Shown here: piece by piece, positions 34,758 through 44,825 of the stretch
Numbering within the stretch: the stretch's first letter is position 1
Layout: each line of letters starts with the position of its first letter
DNA from: Micromonospora sp. NBC_01813
GTDB lineage: Bacteria > Actinomycetota > Actinomycetes > Mycobacteriales > Micromonosporaceae
NCBI RefSeq assembly: GCF_035917335.1
Contig: NZ_CP109067.1
Coordinates: 5,269,001-5,333,000, forward strand
Length of the DNA: 64,000 nt
Direction of reading: 5' to 3'
Notes under the pieces: generated by a model
What the model was told of the DNA's origin: nothing
Seen by the model: only the letters and a program-made list of their open reading frames with translations
Databases searched by the model: none
Made by a program: the position numbers and the translations under genes

Positions 34758-36020
34758 GTGCCCACGCCACCCCCCGCAGAACTACTCGAACCGCACGACA
34801 CGACGCCGTACGAAGTGGAGTCCCGCGCCGAACTGGACCGCCACCTGGCCGCCGGCAGCCTCGCCGGGCTGACCGTGCAGGGCCTGCAGTTCGACGTGCC
34901 ACCGGTGCCCGACCTGAGCGACGTCGACCTCGCCGACACGCTCTTCCTCGGCTGCTCGTTCCCGTCCGCGCAGGCCGAAGCCGACCTGGTCCGGCGCGGC
35001 GCGCACGTGGTGCCACCGTTCGCCGCACTGCCGTACCCGAGCCACCCGCCCCGGCTCTACACCCCCGCGGACCTCGCCGCCGGGTTCACCGAGCACGGCC
35101 CCGACGGCATGTACGACAACCTGGTCTACCAGCACTTCCGGCAACACGGCGGTGCCCTGCCGGAGATCCGGGAGGCGCTGGCCCAACGGCTGCACGACCA
35201 CGCCATCGACAACGCGCTCGCCGACACCACCCGGGCCTGGATCGACGCGTACGGGCCGTCCTCGGTGATCGGGGTGATGGGCGGGCACGCCGTGCTGCGC
35301 GGCACCTCGGCGTACCGGCTGGCCGCCATGCTCGGCTGGGAGCTGACCCGGGCCGGACGCCTGGTCGTCACCGGCGGCGGGCCGGGCGTGATGGAGGCCG
35401 CCAACCTCGGCGCCTACCTGAGCGGGTACGACGCCGAGGACCTGGCCGCCGCCATCGACCTGCTCGCCACCGCACCGGACTACGCCGACCAGCGGCCGTA
35501 CACCGCTGCGGCGCTGACGGTCCGCGACCGCTATGGCGCCGACCCCTACGCCGAGTCCGCCGCCGGCAGCGGGACCGGTGACGGGCTCGACTGGGCGCGG
35601 GCCGGCGGGCTGGCCATCCCCACCTGGCTGTACGGGCACGAACCAGCGAATCTGTTCGCCGGCCGGATCGCCAAGTACTTCTGCAACGCCGTCCGGGAGG
35701 ACACCATCCTGCGGCTGGCCCGGGGCGGCATCGTCTTCGCTCCCGGCCGCGCCGGCACCGTGCAGGAGGTCTTCCAGGCGGCGACGAAGACGTTCTACGG
35801 CACCGACGGCGCCAGCGGCCCGTACGTCTTCCTCGACCGTGCCTTCTGGACCGAGACGCTACCGGTGCAGACCGTGCTGGGGCCGCTGCTGGCACTGTCC
35901 CCGGCCGGCGACCTGTCCCCGCTGATCCGGCTCACCGACGACGTCCACGAGGCGGTCGAACTGCTCACCGCCACCCCGCTACCGCCGGTCGTGCCCGCCC
36001 AGGCCACCCGGTCCGGCTGA
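34758..36020 (+). CDS. LOG family/Rossmann-fold nucleotide-binding protein
   Basis: A 420-residue protein with LOG-family signatures: VVTGGGPGVMEAANLGAYLS near residue 210 and the late FAPGRAGTVQEVFQAATKTF near 333. LOG enzymes release active cytokinins or nucleobases from nucleotides. This one is about twice the usual LOG length (about 190 residues), with an extra N-terminal region of about 150 residues that looks like the longer actinobacterial subgroup. The GTG start has AGGAG 11 bases upstream. It overlaps the convergent MerR-PP2C gene by 42 bases. Confidence 0.8.
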   Translation: MPTPPPAELLEPHDTTPYEVESRAELDRHLAAGSLAGLTVQGLQFDVPPVPDLSDVDLADTLFLGCSFPSAQAEADLVRRGAHVVPPFAALPYPSHPPRLYTPADLAAGFTEHGPDGMYDNLVYQHFRQHGGALPEIREALAQRLHDHAIDNALADTTRAWIDAYGPSSVIGVMGGHAVLRGTSAYRLAAMLGWELTRAGRLVVTGGGPGVMEAANLGAYLSGYDAEDLAAAIDLLATAPDYADQRPYTAAALTVRDRYGADPYAESAAGSGTGDGLDWARAGGLAIPTWLYGHEPANLFAGRIAKYFCNAVREDTILRLARGGIVFAPGRAGTVQEVFQAATKTFYGTDGASGPYVFLDRAFWTETLPVQTVLGPLLALSPAGDLSPLIRLTDDVHEAVELLTATPLPPVVPAQATRSG

Positions 36021-37082
36021 GCGCGGCACGACCTCGACGACCGCGCAGGCGACGTTGTCCGGGGCACCCGCCCGGTACGCGAGGTCGATCACCGTGCGTA
36101 CCGTCTGCGCCGGGTCGTGCCCGGCGCCGACGGCGGTGGCCAGGACGGCGTCCGGCACGACCGCCCAGACACCGTCCGAGCAGAGCAGATACCGGTCGTA
36201 CGCGACCAGCGGATGCGTCGCGTACGCCGGCCGGACGCCGCCGGTGCCGTCCAGCGCCTGGGTCAGCAGCGCCCGCTGCCGATGGGCCTGGGCGAGCGCC
36301 GGATCGAGCCGACCCTCGTCGACAAGCGCCTGCACGTAGCTGTCGTCGCGGGTGAGCTGGACCAGTTCACCACCCCGGCACCGGTACGCCCGGGTGTCGC
36401 CGACATGCACCAGTTCGAACCGGTCGCCGACAGCCAGCAACGCGGTCAGGGTGCTGACCGGTGCCTTACCTGTCTGAGCCCGCACCTGGCCTACCGCGTC
36501 GTCGGCCGCACGGGCCAACGCAGCACCGGTCACCTGGGCCGGATCGGTGCCGAGCCGCGCCAGCGCCCTGATCACGGCGGCGCTCGCCGCGGCCCCGCCC
36601 GGCCCGGCGGCACCGTCGGCGACGGCCACCAACCGGCCTGCGGCGTACGCCTGGTCCTCGTTGCTGGTCCGCACCCTGCCGATGTCGGTCCGGGCGGCGC
36701 TGTGCAGCTCGAACCCGGATTGTTGATCGATCATCGTCGCTCTCCTCGTCTGGAGTTCGTCGACGAGGCTGGTCACGAGTCGTTGCCTGGCCGCCACATC
36801 GGCCTGGGTGGCCGACCACCAGTCGGATATCTCCCCGGCGACGGTCGCCGGGCCGTCCGGCCAGTGCGCGCAGACCTGCCTGATCCGGCGTAGCGGCATG
36901 CCGCTACGCCGCAACGTGGCCACCAACCTGGCCAACTCCAACTGCTCCGGGTCGTAGTACCGGTAGCCGGAGTCCGGGTCGACCGCCGCCGGTCGCAGCA
37001 GTCCCAGGTCGGCGTAGATCCGCAGGGCCTTGACGGTCAGTCCGGCCGCTCGGGCGAACGCACCGATGGTGAGCAGCCGCAT
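35979..37082 (-). CDS. MerR regulator fused to PP2C phosphatase
   Basis: A 367-residue fusion. Residues 1-75 form a MerR DNA-binding domain (LLTIGAFARAAGLTVKALRI, then YRYYDPEQLELARLVATL), followed by a short coiled segment. Residues 125-355 form a PP2C Ser/Thr phosphatase with RTSNEDQAYA, VADGAAGPGG, VHVGDTRAYRCRGG, LLCSDGVWAVV and APDNVACAVVEV, so the metal-binding aspartates are kept. The usual glycine-rich DGMGG is changed to DGAAG. Such a fusion could tie promoter binding to a phosphorylation signal. The ATG has GAGGAGGGG upstream. Confidence 0.9.
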   Translation of the reverse strand: MRLLTIGAFARAAGLTVKALRIYADLGLLRPAAVDPDSGYRYYDPEQLELARLVATLRRSGMPLRRIRQVCAHWPDGPATVAGEISDWWSATQADVAARQRLVTSLVDELQTRRATMIDQQSGFELHSAARTDIGRVRTSNEDQAYAAGRLVAVADGAAGPGGAAASAAVIRALARLGTDPAQVTGAALARAADDAVGQVRAQTGKAPVSTLTALLAVGDRFELVHVGDTRAYRCRGGELVQLTRDDSYVQALVDEGRLDPALAQAHRQRALLTQALDGTGGVRPAYATHPLVAYDRYLLCSDGVWAVVPDAVLATAVGAGHDPAQTVRTVIDLAYRAGAPDNVACAVVEVVPRSAGPGGLGGHDRR

Positions 37083-37241
37083 CGTGCCCCTCCTCGTGCC
37101 GGCCGTCGTCGACCGGCACGACCCATGCTGCGGCCGGCCCCAAGGTCCGGGTCAAGCCGTCGAGCGGTCCGTCGACCGACGGGTATCAGCTGAGCGCGTA
37201 AGTCGTTGCACCCGGGCCGTGGCACGACGCAGGCTGAGCCG

Positions 37242-38000
37242 ATGCGGATCGCGGTCCTGTCCGACATCCACGGAGTGCTTCCGGCGTTGGAGGCCGTGCT
37301 CGCCGAGCCAGACGTCCGGTCAGCCGACCAGATCGTGCTCGTCGGCGACCTGGCGGCCGGTCCGCAGCCGGTCGAGACTCTGGACGCCCTGACCGCCCTC
37401 GGCGACCGGGCCGTCTGGGTGCGCGGCAACGCCGACCGCGAGCTGGTCACCGCCCGGCGCGGCGGCGGATCGACCATCCCGGACCCGGTCGCGCCCTGGG
37501 CTGCCGGGCAGCTCCGGCCGGATCAGGTGGACCTGTTGGCCGCGCTGCCCCTGACCGTCACCCTCGACCTGCCGGTACGCGGGCCCACCCTGTTCTGCCA
37601 CGCCACTCCCCGCGACGACGAGGAGGTGGTGCTGGTGGACAGCCGGCCACAGCGCTGGGCGGAGGTCTTCGCCGGGCTGGACGACAGTGTTCGAACCGTG
37701 GTCTGTGGGCACACGCACATGCCGTTCGTCCGGCTCGTCGACCGCCGCACGGTGGTCAATCCGGGCAGCGTCGGGATGCCGTACGGCGGTCCGGGCGCAT
37801 TCTGGGCGCTACTCGAAGCCGACGGTGGGGTGACCCTGCGGGTAACCGGCTTCGACGTCGATGCCGGCTGCGCCCGAGTGGCCGCCGAGTCGACCTATCC
37901 ACAGGCCGCGACCTGGGCCGACTACTACCTACGGTCGAAGGCTTCCGATCTGGAGGCGCTGCGGGTGTTCGGCCCCCGCGACGGACGACCCGACCAATGA
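37242..38000 (+). CDS. Calcineurin-like metallophosphoesterase
   Basis: A 252-residue protein with the metallophosphoesterase motif series: LSDIHGVLPALEAVL, GDLAAGPQP, VRGNADREL, FCHATP and VVCGHTHMPFVRL, and a late NPGSVGMPYGG. This is the YfcE/MJ0936-like class of phosphodiesterases. The ATG at 37242 gives the standard MRIAVLSDIHG start. The physiological substrate is unknown. It stands alone, divergent from the MerR-PP2C gene. Confidence 0.93.
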   Translation: MRIAVLSDIHGVLPALEAVLAEPDVRSADQIVLVGDLAAGPQPVETLDALTALGDRAVWVRGNADRELVTARRGGGSTIPDPVAPWAAGQLRPDQVDLLAALPLTVTLDLPVRGPTLFCHATPRDDEEVVLVDSRPQRWAEVFAGLDDSVRTVVCGHTHMPFVRLVDRRTVVNPGSVGMPYGGPGAFWALLEADGGVTLRVTGFDVDAGCARVAAESTYPQAATWADYYLRSKASDLEALRVFGPRDGRPDQ

Positions 38001-38057
38001 GCGACGCCGGTCAAGTCCGCAGGGGCGGCCAGGCGGCGGGCGTCCGTCAGGCGGGCG

Positions 38058-38588
38058 TCAGGCGACCCGGCGGCGGCGCCAGGCGACGATCGGCAACTCG
38101 ACGTCGGGCTCGGCCGACAGCCCGTTCTCATCCAGGGCGTTGAGCACGGACAACCGGGCGTCGTCGAAGAGGAACTCGACCGCCTGCAGCACGTGCGGGC
38201 GCCAATGGGACGGCATGATCCGCTCGATCACGTTGACCGCCCGCAGTGGACGGCCACGGGCCGGCAGCGGTGCCGGATGCCGGTCGCTGCGCCAGTCCAG
38301 GCGCAGCCCCGACAGGTCCGGCGGCATCGACATGTCTACCTGGTTCCAGGTGATCGCGCACTCGTCGAACTTGCGGTGCGTCACCTCGACGTTGACGTCG
38401 CCGAAGCCCAGGATCACCGGGCCGTTGGCGTACCAGGTGTCCAGGTCGAGATCCCACATCAACCAGGTGTCGATCAGCGGCCGGCCGATCAACCGGGTGA
38501 ACCGGGCCCGGTGGGCGGCGGCCAACGTGGCGGCGTCGTGACACCACTGCGGCTCGTACCCATCGATGCCGAGCACGACGACCTCCAC
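38058..38588 (-). CDS. Hypothetical conserved protein
   Basis: A 176-residue soluble protein starting (GTG) VEVVVLGIDGYEPQWCHDAA. It has a mixed alpha/beta pattern with several Trp residues (LIDTWLMWDLDLDTWYANG, ITWNQVDMSMPPDL, RIMPSHWRPHVLQAVEFLF). There is no signal peptide, membrane segment or motif I recognise. It lies between the phosphoesterase and fba, on the same strand as fba but beyond fba's terminator, so it has its own transcript. Coding status is likely from its composition and frame. Confidence 0.65.
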   Translation of the reverse strand: MEVVVLGIDGYEPQWCHDAATLAAAHRARFTRLIGRPLIDTWLMWDLDLDTWYANGPVILGFGDVNVEVTHRKFDECAITWNQVDMSMPPDLSGLRLDWRSDRHPAPLPARGRPLRAVNVIERIMPSHWRPHVLQAVEFLFDDARLSVLNALDENGLSAEPDVELPIVAWRRRRVA

Positions 38589-38640
38589 AGCGGACCTGCT
38601 GGATCGGGTGATCTTACCGGTCCGCCCCGACCAGCGACGA

Positions 38641-38677
38641 CGCGCGGCCGGCCCGAAGGTGCCGGGCCGGCCGCGCG
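38641..38677 (-). terminator. Terminator downstream of fba
   Basis: A perfect 14-base stem (38641-38654 with 38664-38677) and 9-base loop lie 20 bases after the fba stop codon. This is a strong GC hairpin typical of actinobacterial termination. Confidence 0.85.
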
Positions 38678-38696
38678 CTGCGAGCGTTGGAGGGAG

Positions 38697-39722
<1,026 letters not shown>

Positions 39723-39870
39723 TTCGAACGCTCCTTTGAACCGATTCGGCCGCCGGACGGGCCGGTTGTCGTGCTCGTCTTTTTTTCTGCGCTGGACCGC
39801 GCTGTCCTCAGCTGGCAGTATCCCGCAGCGGCGTTGCCGCGACGACATCGGCCCTGTCCGGTCGAACCGG

Positions 39871-40254
39871 TCAGCGCTTGTCGTACTTGTCCGGGATGAC
39901 CAGGCTGATCAGCCAGCCGACGATGGCCACCACGATCGCTCCCCAGAAGGCGGGCCAGAAGCCGTCGACGGAGAACGGAAGATCCAACTGTTGGGCCAGC
40001 CAGTCGGTCAGCAGGAACAGTAGTGCGTTGACGACCAGGGCGAACAGGCCGAGCGTGAGCACGTAGAAGAGGCAGCCGATCACCTTGATGACCGGCTTGA
40101 GCACCGCGTTGACCAGACCGAAGATCAACGCCACGACGACGATCGTCAGTACGTTGGTGGTCGCCGTGTCACCGGCGACGTCGATTCCGGGCACGATCAG
40201 CGTGGTGATCCAGAGTGCGACCGCGGTGACCGCGAGTCTGATCACGAATCCCAT
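39871..40254 (-). CDS. Phage holin family 4 / YvlD-like membrane protein
   Basis: A 127-residue protein with four hydrophobic helices (FVIRLAVTAVALWITTLIVP, VLTIVVVALIFGLVNAVL, FYVLTLGLFALVVNALLFLL and FWGAIVVAIVGWLISLVIP) joined by short loops. The NAVLKPVIKV block between helices two and three is the mark of this family, which is widespread in bacterial chromosomes. It is not evidence of a prophage. The ATG at 40254 is the common start (MGFVIRLAV). Confidence 0.9.
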   Translation of the reverse strand: MGFVIRLAVTAVALWITTLIVPGIDVAGDTATTNVLTIVVVALIFGLVNAVLKPVIKVIGCLFYVLTLGLFALVVNALLFLLTDWLAQQLDLPFSVDGFWPAFWGAIVVAIVGWLISLVIPDKYDKR

Positions 40255-40409
40255 GCGGCCATCCTGCCATCTGAAGTAAACCACCCACCCACAGAAGCGG
40301 GCATTCAGCTTATTCTGGACAGCAGTCTGCGGAGTACCCGATCAGCCCGTAGCGTGGATCGGGCAGCAGACAGACCGTGGCAGCGACCGACCAACGGACG
40401 GAGACGACA

Positions 40410-40622
40410 GTGACGTACCCGGACGAGGACCTCGCCCCGGCCGACCACCTCGCCCCCGACGAACGCGACATCGAGGCACCCACCGACGACGCCGTCGAGC
40501 AGTCCGTCGCGGCCAACCCGGTCGACCAGGAGCCCGAGATCCACCGCGGCCTGGAGGTCGACGACTGGGACGCGGTCGAGCAGTCCCGGATCGTCGACCT
40601 CGACGACGACGGCTACCGCTGA
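40410..40622 (+). CDS. Small acidic hypothetical protein
   Basis: A 70-residue, strongly acidic protein (VTYPDEDLAPADHLAPDERD to RIVDLDDDGYR). The GTG start at 40410 has GGAG 6 bases upstream; an in-frame GTG at 40377 would add MAATDQRTETT. Similar short acidic proteins with a DDW and terminal DDGYR motif occur in actinomycetes, but I know no function. It is likely disordered. The stop codon lies within a tandem repeat (next entry). Confidence 0.6.
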   Translation: MTYPDEDLAPADHLAPDERDIEAPTDDAVEQSVAANPVDQEPEIHRGLEVDDWDAVEQSRIVDLDDDGYR

Positions 40623-40673
40623 CCCTCGGGCAAGAGCCGCTGACCCTCGGCAAGGACCGCTGACACCCAGCGG
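40616..40673 (+). repeat. Imperfect tandem repeat over a stop codon
   Basis: Units beginning CCGCTGACCCTCGG occur at 40616 and 40637, and a third, shorter unit CCGCTGACACCC at 40657, a period of about 20-21 bases. The first unit contains the stop codon of the acidic protein. The rest of the gap to 40718 shows nothing more except ACCGCTGTCGGCGGG, which can fold weakly. Confidence 0.6.
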
Positions 40674-40718
40674 ATAACCGCTGTCGGCGGGTAGCCGACG
40701 GCTGGCACGATCAAGCCC

Positions 40719-42218
40719 GTGCTGTTGACCGTGACGACCACCCACCAGCCCGCCACCGACCTCGGCTACCTGCTGGTCAAGCATCCCGACCGGATGCAGT
40801 CGTTCGACGTGCCCACCGGCACCGCGCACGTGTTCTATCCGGAGGCGACCGAACAGCGCTGCACCGCCGCGCTGCTGCTCGACGTCGACCCGGGTCGGCT
40901 CGCCGCCGCGCGGGGCCGCCGCCGCGGCCGGCGCACCGCCGCGATGCCAGAGAGCTTCACCCTCGGCCAGTACGTCAACGACCGGCCGTACGCCGCGTCC
41001 AGCCTGCTCGCCGCCGCCCTCGCCAAGGTGTTCCGGTCGGCGCTGCGCGGTGAGAGCCGCGACCGACCGGAGCTGCCCGGCACCGCCCTGCCGCTGATCA
41101 TCCGGGTCCCGGTGCTGCGCTGCCGGGGCGGCGCGGCGCTCGCCGAACGCCTCTTCACCCCGCTCGGCTGGGCGGTGACCGCCCAGCCGATCCCGCTCGA
41201 CGAACGCTTCCCGCAGTGGGGCGACAGCCGCTACGTCGACCTCACCCTCACCGGCACGTCACGGGTCGCCGACGCGCTCAACCACCTGTACGTGCTGCTG
41301 CCGGTCCTCGACGACGCCAAGCATTACTGGATCGCCCCGGACGAGCTCGACAAGCTGCTGCGCGCCGGCGAAGGCTGGCTGGTCGGCCACCCGGAACGTC
41401 GGCTGATCACCCGGCGCTACCTGGCCCACCGTCGGGTGCTGGCGCAGCGCGCCGAGGACAAGCTCGCCGAGGCACGGGCCGCCGAGTTGCGGCTGGCCGA
41501 CGCGGCGGTCGAACCCGACAGCATCGACACCGAGAACCCAGAGCCGGGCGGTGACGAGCTGGCCGGTAGCGGGCTAGTCACGCCTCGTCCGTTGGCCGCG
41601 ACCCGGCGGGCCGCCGTACTCGCCGCGCTCACCGAGGCCGGTGCCCGCCGAGTCCTCGACCTCGGCTGCGGTGGCGGCGCGCTGCTCACCGAACTGCTCG
41701 CCCAGCCGCAGTTCACCGAGATCGTCGGCACCGACGTGTCGGCGCGGGCGCTGGAGTTGGCCGCCCGCCGGCTGCGGCTGGACCGGCTGCCGGACCGCCA
41801 GCAGCAGCGGATCCGGCTCTGGCAGTCGGCGTTGACCTACCGCGACGACCGGCTGCGCGGCTACGACGCCGCCGTGCTGATGGAGGTCGTCGAACACCTC
41901 GACCCGCCCCGGCTGCCGGCGCTGGCCCAGTCCGTCTTCGGGCACGCCCGCCCCGACACCGTCCTGGTGACCACCCCCAACGTGGAGTACAACGTGCGCT
42001 ACGACGGCATGCCGGCCGGTGCCCTGCGCCACCCGGACCACCGCTTCGAATGGACCCGCGCCCAGTTCGCCGACTGGGCCGGCTCCGTCGCCGCCGCGTA
42101 CGGCTACCGGGTCGCGTACCAGCCGGTGGGGGAGGTGGATCCGCAGCTCGGACCACCGACCCAGCTGGCCGTCTTCAGCCGCGACGGCGTGACCGGCGCT
42201 GCGGGCGGTGCCCGATGA
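40719..42218 (+). CDS. hen1: 3'-terminal RNA ribose 2'-O-methyltransferase Hen1
   Basis: A 499-residue protein. The N-terminal half is the Hen1-specific domain (MLLTVTTTHQPATDLGYLLV, FTLGQYVNDRPYAASSLLAA, FTPLGWAVTA, HYWIAPDELDKLLRAG). The C-terminal half is a SAM methyltransferase with VLDLGCGGGALLTELL and the Mn-binding VLMEVVEHLDPPRL. Bacterial Hen1 marks the 3' end at a cleaved RNA with a 2'-O-methyl before ligation by Pnkp, so the repaired RNA resists re-cutting by the same nuclease. Its stop overlaps the pnkp start (ATGA). The pair is a known RNA repair cassette. Confidence 0.97.
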   Translation: MLLTVTTTHQPATDLGYLLVKHPDRMQSFDVPTGTAHVFYPEATEQRCTAALLLDVDPGRLAAARGRRRGRRTAAMPESFTLGQYVNDRPYAASSLLAAALAKVFRSALRGESRDRPELPGTALPLIIRVPVLRCRGGAALAERLFTPLGWAVTAQPIPLDERFPQWGDSRYVDLTLTGTSRVADALNHLYVLLPVLDDAKHYWIAPDELDKLLRAGEGWLVGHPERRLITRRYLAHRRVLAQRAEDKLAEARAAELRLADAAVEPDSIDTENPEPGGDELAGSGLVTPRPLAATRRAAVLAALTEAGARRVLDLGCGGGALLTELLAQPQFTEIVGTDVSARALELAARRLRLDRLPDRQQQRIRLWQSALTYRDDRLRGYDAAVLMEVVEHLDPPRLPALAQSVFGHARPDTVLVTTPNVEYNVRYDGMPAGALRHPDHRFEWTRAQFADWAGSVAAAYGYRVAYQPVGEVDPQLGPPTQLAVFSRDGVTGAAGGAR

Positions 42219-44812
42219 CCGCGCTGGAGATCCCCGAGCTGGCGCTGGTGGCACTGGTCGGTGCCTCCGGATCGGGCAAGTCGACCTTCGCCCGCCGGCA
42301 CTTCGCCGCCACCCAGGTGCTCTCCTCGGACACCTTCCGGGGGTTGGTCGCCGACGACGAGAACGACCAGTCGGCGTCCGGCGACGCCTTCGACGCGCTG
42401 CACTACGTCGCCGGCAAACGGCTGCGGGCCGGCCGGCTGACCGTGGTCGACGCCACCAACCTGCAGGAACACGCCCGCGCCGGACTGGTCGCGCTGGCCC
42501 GGGAGCACGACGTGCTGCCGGTCGCGGTGGTGCTCGACGTGCCGGAGCAGATCTGCTGGGAGCGGACCCAGGGCCGGGCCGACCGCACCTTCGGCCGGCA
42601 CGTGCTGGTCCGGATGCAGCGCGACCTGCGCCGCTCGGTCGGGCACCTGGCCCGGGAGGGCTTCCGCAAGGTGCACGTGCTGCGCGGCGTCGACGAGATC
42701 GACGCCGCCCAGGTGCGGCTCACCAAGCTGTTCAACGACCGCCGCGAGTTGACCGGGCCGTTCGACATCATCGGTGACGTGCACGGCTGCCGCGCCGAGC
42801 TGGAGCAGTTGCTGACCACCCTGGGTTGGGCGATCGACCGCGACGACACCCGTCGGCCGGTCGGTGCCCGGCATCCACAGGGGCGTACCGCCGTCTTCGT
42901 CGGTGACCTGGTGGACCGCGGCCCGGACTCCCCCGGGGTGCTCCGCCTGGTCATGGGGATGGTGCAGGCCGGCACCGCGCTCTGCGTCGCCGGCAACCAC
43001 GAACAGAAACTGCTGCACAAGCTGCGCGGACGCAAGGTGACCGTGGCACACGGGCTGGCCGAGACCCTGGAGCAGCTGGCCGCCGAGCCGGCCGAGTTCA
43101 CCGACGAGGCGGCCGGGTTCATCGACGGCCTGATCAGCCACTACCGGCTGGACGGGGGCGCGCTGGTGGTGGCGCACGCCGGGCTCAAGGCCGAATATCA
43201 GGGCCGGGCCTCCGGGCGGGTGCGCAGCTTCGCCCTGTACGGGGAGACCACCGGCGAAACCGACGAGTACGGCCTGCCGGTGCGCTACCCGTGGGCCCGC
43301 GACTACCGGGGAGCGGCCACTGTGGTCTACGGGCACACCCCGACGCCGCGCCCGGAGTGGGTCAACAACACGATCTGCGTCGACACCGGCTGCGTCTTCG
43401 GCGGCGAGCTGACCGCGCTGCGCTACCCGTCGCGGGAACTCGTCTCGGTGCCGGCCGCCCACGAGTACTACGCGCCGGTGAAGCCGCTGCTGGCGCCGCC
43501 GGCCGACGGCACCGGCCCGAGCGGGTCGGACCGGCCCGGCGACGGCCTCGACCTCGGTGACGTCACCGGCCGACGGCACATCGACTACGGATACGGCACC
43601 GCGACGATCGCCGCCGAGAACGCCGCCGCCGCGTTGGAGGTGATGAGCCGCTTCGCGGTCGATCCCCGCTGGCTGGTCTGGCTGCCGCCGACGATGGCGC
43701 CCTGCTCGACGTCGGCGCAGGAGGGCTTCCTGGAGCATCCGGTGGAGGCGTTCGCCGACTACCGGGCCGCCGGCGTGGACCGGGTGGTCTGCCAGGAGAA
43801 GCACATGGGTTCCCGGGCGGTGGTGCTGGTCTGCCGCGACCCGGCCGGGGATCCCCGGTTCGGGCCCGGCGGCGGGGTGATCCACACCCGGACCGGCCGG
43901 CCGTTCTTCACCGCCGACGGGCAGACCGAGGCGCTGCTGGCTCGGGTCCGGGCGGCGGCCGACGCCGCCGGGTTGTGGCAGCGGCTGGCCACCGACGCCG
44001 GCCCGGCCAGCTGGCTGCTGCTCGACTGCGAGCTGCTGCCCTGGTCGGCGAAGGCGCTCGGGCTGATCCGCGACCAGTACGCGAGCGTCGCCGCCGCCGG
44101 CCGCGCCGCGCTGCCCGCCGCGTTGGACGCTCTCGACGCGGCGGCGGCCCGTGGACTGCCGGTCGGGGCGCTGCGGGACCGGTTGGCCCGCCGGTCCGCC
44201 GACGTCGACCGGTACGCCGACGCCTACCGGGGGTACGTCGGGGACGCCGAGGCGGTGACGCTGGCGCCGTTCGCGGTGCTGGCCAGCGACGGCCGCTCCT
44301 ACGCCGACCGCGACCACGGCTGGCATCTGGACTGCGTCGATCTGCTGGTGGCCGCCGATCCGCAGGTGTTCACTCCGACCCGACGGGTGGTGGTCGACCT
44401 GGCCGACGAGGCTGCGGTGGCGGCGGCCACGCAGTGGTGGCTGGAGCTGACCGCCGCCGGCGGCGAGGGCATGGTGGTCAAGCCGTACGCCGGCCCGGCT
44501 GCCCGGCACAGTGCGGCTCCCGGCAGTGCGGCTCGGGGCGGCGGCGCGGGCCGGCTGCTGCAGCCGGGCGTCAAGTGTCGCGGCCGGGAGTACCTGCGGA
44601 TCATCTACGGTCCGGAGTACACCGAGCCGGAGCAGTTGGCTGCCTTGCGGCGCCGCTCGTTGGGGCGCAAGCGGGCGATGGCGCTGCGTGAGCACGGTCT
44701 CGGTCTGGCGGCGCTGGACCTGCTTGCCGTCGATGCTCCGCTGTGGCGTCGCCACGAGCTCGTGTTCGCGGTACTCGCCTGCGAGTCCGAGCCGGTCGAC
44801 CCGCGACTGTGA
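42215..44812 (+). CDS. pnkp: Polynucleotide kinase-phosphatase-ligase Pnkp
   Basis: An 865-residue three-domain RNA repair enzyme. The kinase domain has P-loop VALVGASGSGKSTFA near residue 12. The central metallophosphatase has FDIIGDVHGCRAELE, VGDLVDRGPDSPGV and VAGNHEQKLLHKL. The C-terminal adenylyltransferase has motif I VVCQEKHMGSRAVVL and later LDCELLPWSAKA. It heals 5'-OH and 2',3'-cyclic phosphate ends and works with Hen1 to seal them. The start overlaps the hen1 stop by 4 bases. It probably answers tRNA-cutting ribotoxins. Confidence 0.97.
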   Translation: MTALEIPELALVALVGASGSGKSTFARRHFAATQVLSSDTFRGLVADDENDQSASGDAFDALHYVAGKRLRAGRLTVVDATNLQEHARAGLVALAREHDVLPVAVVLDVPEQICWERTQGRADRTFGRHVLVRMQRDLRRSVGHLAREGFRKVHVLRGVDEIDAAQVRLTKLFNDRRELTGPFDIIGDVHGCRAELEQLLTTLGWAIDRDDTRRPVGARHPQGRTAVFVGDLVDRGPDSPGVLRLVMGMVQAGTALCVAGNHEQKLLHKLRGRKVTVAHGLAETLEQLAAEPAEFTDEAAGFIDGLISHYRLDGGALVVAHAGLKAEYQGRASGRVRSFALYGETTGETDEYGLPVRYPWARDYRGAATVVYGHTPTPRPEWVNNTICVDTGCVFGGELTALRYPSRELVSVPAAHEYYAPVKPLLAPPADGTGPSGSDRPGDGLDLGDVTGRRHIDYGYGTATIAAENAAAALEVMSRFAVDPRWLVWLPPTMAPCSTSAQEGFLEHPVEAFADYRAAGVDRVVCQEKHMGSRAVVLVCRDPAGDPRFGPGGGVIHTRTGRPFFTADGQTEALLARVRAAADAAGLWQRLATDAGPASWLLLDCELLPWSAKALGLIRDQYASVAAAGRAALPAALDALDAAAARGLPVGALRDRLARRSADVDRYADAYRGYVGDAEAVTLAPFAVLASDGRSYADRDHGWHLDCVDLLVAADPQVFTPTRRVVVDLADEAAVAAATQWWLELTAAGGEGMVVKPYAGPAARHSAAPGSAARGGGAGRLLQPGVKCRGREYLRIIYGPEYTEPEQLAALRRRSLGRKRAMALREHGLGLAALDLLAVDAPLWRRHELVFAVLACESEPVDPRL

Positions 44813-44825
44813 ACGTTGGCCCGGT

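Noticed and set aside
34500-34760. tRNA or 6C-type small RNA in the gap
   Set aside because: No cloverleaf, T-loop or C-rich double hairpin could be formed; only a single hairpin and a tandem repeat are visible.
39871-40254. Holin-family protein as a sign of a prophage
   Set aside because: This family is common on bacterial chromosomes, and no other phage genes (integrase, capsid, terminase) lie near it.
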